DNA from: Chitinophagaceae bacterium
GTDB lineage: Bacteria; Bacteroidota; Bacteroidia; Chitinophagales; Chitinophagaceae
Direction: 5' to 3'
Length of the DNA: 26,174 nucleotides
Assembly (NCBI GenBank): GCA_003509845.1
Contig: DOMR01000078.1
Location: 3,448-29,621, forward strand
The position numbers were made by a program, and so were the translations under genes. Of this stretch, positions 1 through 6,931 are shown piece by piece. The notes under the pieces are model-generated. The model was not told the DNA's origin. It ran no database searches and saw nothing but the letters and a program-made list of their open reading frames with translations. Within the stretch, counting starts at the first letter, position 1, and the number at the start of each line of letters is the position of its first letter.

Positions 1-1
1 T

Positions 2-364
2 GGTGGAGATCGTCGTGGTGGCGGTGGCGGAAGAAACGGTGATACGACAAAGCAAGCAGAAAAAAAACCCAATGAAATTCAATTGGTGGTTTGGTATACA
101 GAAGCGATTCCTTTATCTATCGGGCCTGATACTTATAGTGGGTTACCGGGTGCAATTTTAGAAGTGGATAGTGACAATGGAGGTAATGTAATATCTGCAA
201 TTAACTATATTCCTAAATTTTCCGCTAAGGAGCTAAAGCAACCTACTAAAGGAAAAAAATTAAACCGCGCACAATTTCAAACAGAAATGCAAACTATCAT
301 GAAGGATATGCAAAGAGGTGGTGGCATGGGTGGAATGAGGATTAGCGTAGGAGGAGGTAATTAG
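2..364 (+). CDS. GLPGLI family protein, C-terminal part (cut by window edge)
   Basis: The reading frame is open from base 2 to the TAA at 362-364, so only the last 120 residues are present and the start lies outside the window. The visible part begins with a Gly/Arg-rich stretch, followed by a segment with VVWYTEAIPLSIGPDTYSG and then GLPGAI, the position of the GLPGLI motif that names this Bacteroidota family (here with Ala for Leu). The tail is a Gly/Met-rich run ending SVGGGN, as is common in the family. These are secreted or periplasmic proteins of unknown function, often near TonB receptors. I would not call the TTG at 83 a start, because the family similarity continues upstream of it. 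A perfect hairpin follows the stop. Confidence 0.85.
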   Translation, partial: GGDRRGGGGGRNGDTTKQAEKKPNEIQLVVWYTEAIPLSIGPDTYSGLPGAILEVDSDNGGNVISAINYIPKFSAKELKQPTKGKKLNRAQFQTEMQTIMKDMQRGGGMGGMRISVGGGN

Positions 365-411
365 ATGAATTAAGTTAGGCTGGTTGCAATCAGCTGCCTA
401 CTAAAAAATAT

Positions 412-439
412 AAATAAGAAGCCCAACGGCTTCTTATTT
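412..439. terminator. Bidirectional intrinsic terminator between convergent genes
   Basis: A perfect 12-bp stem (AAATAAGAAGCC, loop CAAC, GGCTTCTTATTT) is followed by T-rich sequence on the plus side and by TATATTTTTTAG on the minus side. It sits between the convergent GLPGLI gene and the TonB receptor. The stop codon of the receptor (434-436) lies inside the right arm of the stem. Confidence 0.8.
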
Positions 440-2497
440 TATTATATGCCATCTCCATCCAATGGTAATAGATCTTGGATCACCTAAATAATAAGAATAG
501 GCACTTGTGCCTTTGACACTGAAGTTTTTGGTTGCCATTGTTGAATAATAGGAATTCGTAAGATTTAATACATTTAACCATAGTTCGGTCCTTTTTAACG
601 TATATCCAAACCGTAAATTTAAAACATCAAACCCCCCATAGCTAGTGGTGTTTGTTTCATCCATATAATATTTAGACTGATGTAATTCCTCGATGGATAA
701 TCTCCATTTAGAATTAGGCTTCCAAGTTGCGGTAATATTTGTAAAATTACGCGGTGCTGCATTCATTTCATTGCCACTCACATCTGTCCCTTTAATCAAT
801 GTATTGACATAAGTATGTTTTGTGTTGGTCCCATTGATTAGTAATTCCCATTGTGCGTTTAATTGATATCTTAATTGATATTCAATACCAATATGTTTGG
901 TTGCCCCTGAATTTTGATTAAGATTAACACCGTCTGTTTGTCGCACCGAAATAATTTCATTAGTACCATTCAGTTGGTAGATAGCAAGTTCCGCGTATAT
1001 ATTTTTGTTTTGATACCAACTCCCAATTTCAAAATTTTTAAATTTTTGAGGCAATAAAAAGGGAACTCGGATGGCATTGTATATTTCAGTAATCTGAGGT
1101 GGCACAAACCCTTCGCTGTAGTTAACATATACGCCATGTTGATTTTTATTATAATTGATACCTAGTTTTGGCGTCCAATTGGTAAAATGATTATTGGCAG
1201 AGGGGGTTCCTGTGCGTAGTTGATTATTAAATAAGTAGGTAAAGTCATCGTAACGAATAGATGCATTCAAACGAATATATTTATTGATATCAAAAATATA
1301 ATTTGCATAAATAGCTTTGTTATTTAATTCTGTCTCGTAGGAGGTAACCAAGGAATCCTTCGTAGGATAACTATATTTAGTGTATTTGCCAATTGCAGTG
1401 TCTTTAAAAATATCTATATAGTTTGCTACTAAATTTTGCGGGGTAAAATCCCAGTAACCCCCAATGAATAACTTGCTATTTAGCGATTGTAAGTTCCAGG
1501 AGTGTTGGATATCTAATACATAGGCGTCAAATTGATTACTATTAATTTGACCTCTGAATTTTGTAGGGTTGCTAGTGGATCCTATAGAATAAGAGGGGTT
1601 TTGGTCCATGGTATTATTGCGATACATCAAATTAAGGGTAGTACTTACGTTTGAATTCCAATCGTATTGTAAATTTTGCCTTAATCGTAAAGCCTTAATT
1701 TTTCGGAAAGTGAAAGTTTGCTGTGAGCTAAAATTTTTTTGCGAAAATTTAATGCTGTCTAATGATCCGGTCATTTGTGTATAATAATCAATATAATTTA
1801 GCGTTTGATAGCCTTTCAATTTTTTATTGAGCACAAATTCTTTTTTTATTGAAAATGCTTTTTTATCAAAATCACTAAATTCAGTAGCGCCATTTTTTTG
1901 ATTCGTAAAGGAACCGTTTATAGCCCAACCTCCTTTTTTTGTGGGTATGCCACCCGCAATATCCATTTTTGTAAAACCGGTATTATTTACTTGGGCAGTT
2001 AAATCAAGTGTATTTTTAATTGGTACTGGTTGTGATAAAAAATTCACTACACCGCCAATGGCTTCTGCACCATATAATGCACTCGCAGGTCCCTTGATGA
2101 CTTCAATGGAATAAATATTAGCAGTATTAATTTCAATCAGTGCATTATTGCTAAATAAACCGCTGGTTCTAATAGGCATCCCATCTTCTAAAAATAAATA
2201 TAACCCCTTTAATGAGATAGGTTGTCGGATGGACATCATATGTTGCTCCCCACCAATCGTGGGCATATATACCCCGCTCACTTTATTTAAAAGGGCATCT
2301 ATTCTTTGCGCCTTTGTTTCCTCAATTAGTTTTGATGAAATAATGGAAATCGCAATGGGTGCTTGAGAACGCTTTTCTTTTAATTTATTAGCCGTTACAA
2401 TTACTGGCGACAAATCACTGTAACTCGAATCTTGGGCGTAGGAAGTGTAATGTACGACAAGGAACAAACAAATAAAAAGGCGCAGCTTAAATTGCAT
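434..2497 (-). CDS. TonB-dependent outer-membrane receptor
   Basis: This 687-residue protein is an outer-membrane beta-barrel receptor that imports a scarce ligand using TonB energy. Residues 1-22 are a signal peptide ending TSYAQ. A TonB-box-like stretch (PVIVTANK, about 31-38) comes next, then the plug domain at about 45-157 with LNKVSGVYMPT, LEDGMPIR and IEVIKGPASALYGAEAIGG. The rest is barrel, closing on the aromatic end GWRWHIIK. The frame could extend two codons to a TTG at 2503, but the ATG at 2497 directly before the basic n-region is the better start. There is no N-terminal carboxypeptidase-like domain and no SusD partner, so this is not a SusC-type transporter. The ligand cannot be read from the sequence; a siderophore, haem or cobalamin-like compound are all possible. 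Confidence 0.9.
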   Translation of the reverse strand: MQFKLRLFICLFLVVHYTSYAQDSSYSDLSPVIVTANKLKEKRSQAPIAISIISSKLIEETKAQRIDALLNKVSGVYMPTIGGEQHMMSIRQPISLKGLYLFLEDGMPIRTSGLFSNNALIEINTANIYSIEVIKGPASALYGAEAIGGVVNFLSQPVPIKNTLDLTAQVNNTGFTKMDIAGGIPTKKGGWAINGSFTNQKNGATEFSDFDKKAFSIKKEFVLNKKLKGYQTLNYIDYYTQMTGSLDSIKFSQKNFSSQQTFTFRKIKALRLRQNLQYDWNSNVSTTLNLMYRNNTMDQNPSYSIGSTSNPTKFRGQINSNQFDAYVLDIQHSWNLQSLNSKLFIGGYWDFTPQNLVANYIDIFKDTAIGKYTKYSYPTKDSLVTSYETELNNKAIYANYIFDINKYIRLNASIRYDDFTYLFNNQLRTGTPSANNHFTNWTPKLGINYNKNQHGVYVNYSEGFVPPQITEIYNAIRVPFLLPQKFKNFEIGSWYQNKNIYAELAIYQLNGTNEIISVRQTDGVNLNQNSGATKHIGIEYQLRYQLNAQWELLINGTNTKHTYVNTLIKGTDVSGNEMNAAPRNFTNITATWKPNSKWRLSIEELHQSKYYMDETNTTSYGGFDVLNLRFGYTLKRTELWLNVLNLTNSYYSTMATKNFSVKGTSAYSYYLGDPRSITIGWRWHIIK

Positions 2498-2536
2498 GCA
2501 CAAATTTAGGGCTTAAAATATATTTAGGGAAGGAGA

Positions 2537-2580
2537 ATTACCATAATATTTGGCATGTAGGATCCAAATATTATAGTAAT
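2537..2580. repeat. Long imperfect dyad between the PiT and TonB receptor genes
   Basis: The arms ATTAC-C-ATAATATTTGG (2537-2553) and CCAAATATTAT-A-GTAAT (2564-2580) pair over 17 positions with one mismatch, around a 10-base loop. The dyad lies 7 bases beyond the stop of the PiT gene and 39 bases before the start of the TonB receptor, both on the minus strand. There is no U-tract after it on either strand, so it is not a classical terminator. It may cap the 3' end of the PiT transcript or be an operator for the receptor. Confidence 0.5.
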
Positions 2581-2587
2581 ATCTTAT

Positions 2588-4297
2588 TTAGGAAAAATAA
2601 CTGACGATGAAATAAGTAATTGCAGCTAACACACCACTCACAGGAATGGTTAATACCCAAGCCCATAATAAGTTGGTAGTGACACCCCATCTTACAGCGC
2701 TTAATCTTTTTGTAGCGCCAACACCGATGATGGATCCAGTGATGGTATGTGTTGTTGAAACAGGAATTCCCATTTGCCCTGTAAAGAAGAGTGTAAACGC
2801 GCCAGCAGTTTCTGCAGCAACGCCTTCTAAAGGGGTTACTTTAGTAATGCGAGACCCCATTGTTTTAATTATCTTCCAGCCACCACTCATGGTGCCCAAC
2901 CCAATTGCTAAATAACAAGAAATCGGCACCCAATTTGGAAGTTGGCCAAAATCTTGAATACTTCCACTAGCAATTAAAGCGGCTCCAATGATACCCATTA
3001 CTTTTTGCGCATCATTACCACCATGACCAATACTAAATGCAGCGGAACTAAATAACTGTAATTTTTTAAACATGTATGCTACACTACGTGCAGTTGGTGT
3101 TTTTATTTTTTCAACATAGATGTAAACCAACATAAATAAGATAGAGGATCCTATGATTCCATAAACAATCATGGAATTGTCTGCTTTATCAATTTCATTT
3201 GAAAAAGTTTTTTCAATATTGAATTTGGTAATTTTTGCTTTAACCTTATCAATATTTTTTGCTTGAATTGGATAAATACTATTTACTAAAACAAGTGTTG
3301 AATCTAAGTCAATGGCACCTTCCAGATATAATTTTAAAGGGGCTTTATAACCTTCGGTAGTTGTTTTAGCAATCGCATATTCAGCTTTTGCGTCTTTATT
3401 TTCTGGCGCCTTAGCTTCCAAAACCAAAAAGTCATTTGCATTTCTAACTTCATCTTTTAATCGACTAATAGCGACAGTTTTAAGCCATCCATTTGAACTT
3501 GCCATTGCAGCAATTGAATCAGCACCCAATGCATCAAAGTTATCAACGGCAGGTTTTATTTGCTCGTAAAAAATAGTCGCTTTAGATAACTTCTCCTCAT
3601 TTATTGTCAAGTTAGCCAATAGTGTAGTGTCTGATTTGTTCGTCTTAAGTTCTTCTTTAATATTTGAAACTTCTTTTTTGTACTTATCAATTCCATAAAA
3701 CTTTTGAACATTTTCGTTCATTTTAGATGCTTCAAAATGGTCAAACATCAAAACGGTTGCTAAAGTAACCACCGAAATGATACATAAACGTATCCAAACA
3801 TTACGCATAATGGTGACTACTGTAATAAAAATGGAAATAATAATTCCAATGATGGGCGCTAAAAATATAAACAATATTGTTTTTAAAATAGTATCCGCGT
3901 CAACAATTTTAGCCCAAGAATAATCAATCCCCTTAATCATAAGTGCATGCGCAATAGCCGCACCAGCAAAGCCTCCAATTAATGTATGTGAGGAAGAGGA
4001 AGGGATACCATACCACCAAGTAAGTAAGTTCCAAAAAATAGCAGCGAGTAAACCTGAAAATATTACAGGCAATGTGATGAAATCCTTGTAAACAGTTTTG
4101 CTAATTGAATTAGCTACAGCATGATCTTTAAAAATCCAAAAGGCAACAGTGTTAAATAGTGCTGCCCATAAAACTGCCTGAAATGGCGTTAATACTTTTG
4201 TTGAAACCACCGTTGCAATGGAGTTTGCCGCATCATGAAAGCCATTGATATAATCAAATATTAATGCTAACGCAATAATTACAATTAATAGGGTCAT
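2588..4297 (-). CDS. pit: PiT family inorganic phosphate transporter with large insert
   Basis: A 569-residue inner-membrane phosphate transporter of the PiT/PHO-4 family, which moves phosphate (often as a metal-phosphate complex) with a cation gradient. Both inverted signature repeats are present: GFHDAANSIATVV (residues 19-31) and GHGGNDAQKVMGII (424-437), plus IPSSSSHTLIGG (99-109) and IPVSTTHTITGS (511-522). Membrane segments fill about 1-187 and 375-569. Between them, at about 188-374, lies a hydrophilic, Lys/Glu-rich, helix-forming insert that makes the protein longer than simple bacterial PiT proteins. The upstream DUF47 gene ends 11 bases before this ATG, so the two are almost surely co-transcribed. 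This pairing is the usual one for low-affinity phosphate uptake. Confidence 0.93.
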   Translation of the reverse strand: MTLLIVIIALALIFDYINGFHDAANSIATVVSTKVLTPFQAVLWAALFNTVAFWIFKDHAVANSISKTVYKDFITLPVIFSGLLAAIFWNLLTWWYGIPSSSSHTLIGGFAGAAIAHALMIKGIDYSWAKIVDADTILKTILFIFLAPIIGIIISIFITVVTIMRNVWIRLCIISVVTLATVLMFDHFEASKMNENVQKFYGIDKYKKEVSNIKEELKTNKSDTTLLANLTINEEKLSKATIFYEQIKPAVDNFDALGADSIAAMASSNGWLKTVAISRLKDEVRNANDFLVLEAKAPENKDAKAEYAIAKTTTEGYKAPLKLYLEGAIDLDSTLVLVNSIYPIQAKNIDKVKAKITKFNIEKTFSNEIDKADNSMIVYGIIGSSILFMLVYIYVEKIKTPTARSVAYMFKKLQLFSSAAFSIGHGGNDAQKVMGIIGAALIASGSIQDFGQLPNWVPISCYLAIGLGTMSGGWKIIKTMGSRITKVTPLEGVAAETAGAFTLFFTGQMGIPVSTTHTITGSIIGVGATKRLSAVRWGVTTNLLWAWVLTIPVSGVLAAITYFIVSYFS

Positions 4298-4308
4298 CTT
4301 GAATTAGA

Positions 4309-4956
4309 TTAAGCGTACTTGATAATAATGGATTCGATCACATTTGAAACGTCTTCAATTTTATCAGTAGCAATTTCAAGTACTTGATAAATCTCTCTTT
4401 TCTTAATGACCTCTTTAAAGTCATTTTCTTGTTCAAACAATTTTTCGATACTCATATCAAATACATCATCCGCTTGATTCTCGATACTATTTACTTTGAT
4501 CATCGCCTCGGTCATCTCCTTAATATTCTTCATATTACGTAAACCTAATACTACCTTTTTAGTTTCAATAGTTCCTTGTAAAACCAATTCTGCTAATTTA
4601 TGAATACCAGTATCATTTGGGTTTACCTTATAAAAATTAATTTTTTTAGCAGATGCATAAATATAATCAGCAATGTCATCTAGTGAAGTAGCTAAATAAT
4701 GGATATCCTCTCTATCGAAGGGCGTGATAAAATTGCGACCTAGTTCTGTAAATATATTATGTGTTAAATCGTCATTGATGTGTTCTAAGTTTTCAATTTG
4801 TGCTAAAATATTTGCTCTTTTATCTGCATCTGGCTCTGTCACCATTTCCTTTAACTTAACGCCCATTTCATAAACATGCTCTGCTACATCTTCAAATAAT
4901 TGAAAAAACACACGGTCCTTAGGAAGGAAAATTTTAAAAATAGAATTCAAGTCCAT
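4309..4956 (-). CDS. DUF47/PhoU-like accessory protein of PiT transporter
   Basis: A 215-residue, almost entirely helical soluble protein of the DUF47 family, which is related to PhoU and is typically encoded directly before PiT transporters. It shows the family layout: an acidic four-helix-bundle type sequence with FEDVAEHVYEMGVKLKEMV near the N-terminus, then a central TPFDREDIHYLATSLDDIADYI-like segment (about 78-97) carrying the Asp/Glu metal-type positions, and IATDKIEDVSNVIESI near the end. There is no signal peptide, so it acts in the cytoplasm, presumably controlling the transporter encoded 11 bases downstream. The ATG at 4956 is the first in frame. I see no recognisable -7 element upstream. 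Confidence 0.92.
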   Translation of the reverse strand: MDLNSIFKIFLPKDRVFFQLFEDVAEHVYEMGVKLKEMVTEPDADKRANILAQIENLEHINDDLTHNIFTELGRNFITPFDREDIHYLATSLDDIADYIYASAKKINFYKVNPNDTGIHKLAELVLQGTIETKKVVLGLRNMKNIKEMTEAMIKVNSIENQADDVFDMSIEKLFEQENDFKEVIKKREIYQVLEIATDKIEDVSNVIESIIIKYA

Positions 4957-5186
4957 AAAATAGGTTTTATTGTTAATTTAATAAGCCACGCAAATTTCCT
5001 TGATTGGTGTTTGATTACACTGTTCCCAATATTACCAAATTGTTAAGAATAACTATCGTATTGAAAATCAAATAGTTGCAAAATCATAAGCGCGAAAATA
5101 ACCTATTGAGGTCGAGTATAGTTTGATTATAAGTTTTGAAGACAATGGGGTGTAATGGGGGTGTATTGTGGGGCTAATAAAATAAA

Positions 5187-5214
5187 AAAGGGAGCTGGTT
5201 TCCCGGCTCCCTTT
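5187..5214 (-). terminator. Intrinsic terminator on the minus strand with no upstream gene
   Basis: The arms AAAGGGAGC (5187-5195) and GCTCCCTTT (5206-5214) form a 9-bp stem. Read on the minus strand, the stem is followed by TTTTTTATTTTATTAG, a proper U-tract. On the plus strand only three Ts follow, so it should act mainly leftwards. No minus-strand gene precedes it. Confidence 0.6.
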
Positions 5215-5223
5215 ACAAAATCC

Positions 5224-5245
5224 ATAGCTTTCCCCCAAAAGCTAT
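5224..5245. repeat. Small perfect hairpin next to the orphan terminator
   Basis: ATAGCTTT (5224-5231) and AAAGCTAT (5238-5245) form a perfect 8-bp stem around the loop CCCCCA. With the terminator 10 bases away it would give a two-hairpin RNA on the minus strand. Its function is unknown. Confidence 0.45.
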
Positions 5246-5382
5246 TGCGAATATCATTGATCTTAGAAATCTTACTTAGATATTATGTTACCAATTGAGT
5301 TTCTTTATAGGTTATTTCTTATTTTTGAATTGCATTTATATATTTACTATAAGTTATTTTCCTATTTTAAAATTGATATTCA

Positions 5383-6798
5383 ATGAGTTGTATCAAAACT
5401 ATATTTTTAATTATTTTTCTAAATATCTTAGCTTTTACGCAAATAAATGCGCAACATTCCGAATTAGACACGGTATATTTTGTCAAAAAAACTCCTTTTT
5501 TACAAAAAATTCTATCCTACCAGGACCTTTATGCCAATATCAATCTTAGCCCTGATAATTATCTCATACCTGATCAAGGAACAGTTTATGAACCAAATGG
5601 TCAGGAGATTATTAAGGATAAAAACGGGTTATATGTCAATATTCAGCAAACTGGGTTTGTTTACCAGTTATTTGGTCAAAACGATAGTTTACTGGAATTT
5701 AGGAGAATTGATCGAACCATTAACATAAACTATAATATTGGCTGCTATCATTTTTTACACGAGGATAAATTATATAGTTATGGAGGTTATGGTTTTTGGA
5801 AAACGAATGGACATATCCGACAATTTAATGTAATGGATAAGCAATGGGATATTGTCCCCATGAATTATGAAATTTTTTCAAATGGGTATCGATGGTACTC
5901 AAACGAAGCGGAGAAGCTCTATGTACCATTTCAAACTATCATGAATGCTGGATTAAAATTTATTCCTGAAAATAAATTAGAAACTCAGTGGGAAAGTTAC
6001 TATTTGGATTTGAAACAAAAAGCTTGGGTTACATTGGGGATGGTAGATCCAAGTATCAAAAAAATATTTGAAGAAGATAAAAATCCAACTGCTTTTTTGT
6101 CCGTCCAAAATGGCTTTTTACACATTATTAATGATGAAATATACTATTTCAACTTTATTGAGAACAAAGTTTTCAAGTCAACAAAATCCGATTACAATCA
6201 ATTTTTTATCCGACGTATTGGTTTCAAAAACACTTTTGAATATAAAGGCCAGATTTATATTTATTATCCATTCACAGGACAATTTGAATCAGTACCATTT
6301 AATTTATCCAATTTTGAGTTATTGAAATTTCCCATTTGGAGAAGAGATACGGGTAGTGATAAATATGTTGCTTTTATATTACTATTTATTTTAATAGTGT
6401 TTTTCATCACGCGCTTTTTTAAACAAAAAATTCAACAAAGAATTGTTTTATCTCAGCTTAAGCATTTAAAAGCAAAATCAGTAGGTCAAGCATTTGTGGG
6501 TACTGAAATTTCTTTAATAGATATGCTTTTACAAGCTTCATTAGCAAATGAAAAAATTGAAATACATCAAATAAATCATGTATTAGGTATCAAAGACAAA
6601 AATGTGGGATTGCAAAAAAAGGTAAGAAGTGATGTGATTAATGCTATCAATGATAAATATCAAATTATCACCAATGGCCCGAATCCATTGATTGTTAGTG
6701 TCAGAAAGGAAGATGATAAACGATTCTTGGAGTATTTTATTTTGGCTTCAGAGATAAAAGAAATTCAGAAAATTATTAACAAAAGTAAGAGTAATTAA
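5383..6798 (+). CDS. Unidentified one-pass membrane protein with propeller-like ectodomain
   Basis: I do not recognise this 471-residue protein as a named family. It starts with a signal peptide (residues 1-24, ending TQINAQ). A long, Tyr/Trp/Asn-rich region (about 25-325) has repeated short strands and one kelch-like stretch (YSYGGYGFWKTNGHIRQFN), suggesting a beta-propeller outside the cytoplasm. A single membrane helix follows at about 328-346, then basic residues and a cytoplasmic tail of about 125 residues with KKVRSDVINAINDKYQII and DKRFLEYFI. The layout is that of a transmembrane sensor, but I see no kinase, LuxR or sigma-regulator motif. The tail resembles conserved C-terminal segments I recall from other Bacteroidota hypothetical proteins; that is recollection, not a search. 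The ATG at 5383 fits the signal peptide. Confidence 0.75.
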   Translation: MSCIKTIFLIIFLNILAFTQINAQHSELDTVYFVKKTPFLQKILSYQDLYANINLSPDNYLIPDQGTVYEPNGQEIIKDKNGLYVNIQQTGFVYQLFGQNDSLLEFRRIDRTININYNIGCYHFLHEDKLYSYGGYGFWKTNGHIRQFNVMDKQWDIVPMNYEIFSNGYRWYSNEAEKLYVPFQTIMNAGLKFIPENKLETQWESYYLDLKQKAWVTLGMVDPSIKKIFEEDKNPTAFLSVQNGFLHIINDEIYYFNFIENKVFKSTKSDYNQFFIRRIGFKNTFEYKGQIYIYYPFTGQFESVPFNLSNFELLKFPIWRRDTGSDKYVAFILLFILIVFFITRFFKQKIQQRIVLSQLKHLKAKSVGQAFVGTEISLIDMLLQASLANEKIEIHQINHVLGIKDKNVGLQKKVRSDVINAINDKYQIITNGPNPLIVSVRKEDDKRFLEYFILASEIKEIQKIINKSKSN

Positions 6799-6801
6799 AG
6801 T

Positions 6802-6848
6802 ATGACATAGGTCATCAATTTAAATTTTATCCTTGGTTATGTCATAAC
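6802..6848. promoter_or_regulatory. Two dyads upstream of the TonB receptor/HmuY unit (possible operators)
   Basis: ATGAC-ATAG-GTCAT (6802-6815) and GTTATG-T-CATAAC (6836-6848) are both perfect inverted repeats. They share the hexamer ATGACA/TGTCAT, and a third TGTCAT stands at 6851-6856, 11 bases after the copy at 6840-6845. Half-sites of this kind with a short spacer resemble Crp/Fnr-type operators; they do not resemble a Fur box. The regulator is unknown. Confidence 0.45.
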
Positions 6849-6868
6849 ACTGTCATTTTTAGTATTGC

Positions 6869-6876
6869 TATATTTA
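6869..6876 (+). promoter_or_regulatory. Possible -7 element for the TonB receptor/HmuY unit
   Basis: TATATTTA is one base from the Bacteroidota -7 consensus TAnnTTTG. No good -33 TTTG is present at the right distance. Instead the dyad centred on 6842 would lie about 40 bases upstream of the expected start site, which is where an activator of the Crp/Fnr type would bind. Confidence 0.3.
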
Positions 6877-6931
6877 CTTTTTCAATTGATTTCAAAATTA
6901 ATCTTTTTTTAAATCAGAACTTTGCGTGCTG

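Larger units (their letters stand above)
4957..5382. other. 426-base region without a supported gene
   Basis: This region separates the divergent DUF47 gene and the 471-residue membrane protein gene. It holds three G-tracts (5147-5173), a terminator-type hairpin (5187-5214) and a second hairpin (5224-5245). A frame beginning at 5295 on the plus strand overlaps the next gene and looks like chance. I find no tRNA, riboswitch or coding signal. Confidence 0.6.

Noticed and set aside
2498..2503. TTG start of the TonB receptor two codons before the ATG
   Set aside because: The ATG at 2497 begins the natural n-region of the signal peptide; the extra Met-Cys adds nothing.
5295..5549. Possible small membrane protein on the plus strand before the 471-residue gene
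   Set aside because: More than half overlaps the better gene in another frame, and hydrophobicity only reflects T-rich DNA.
6802..6848. Fur box for an iron/haem uptake unit
   Set aside because: Neither dyad resembles the GATAATGATAATCATTATC-type Fur site.
6926..6931. GTG start two codons before the second TonB receptor
   Set aside because: ATG at 6932 directly precedes a standard signal peptide.
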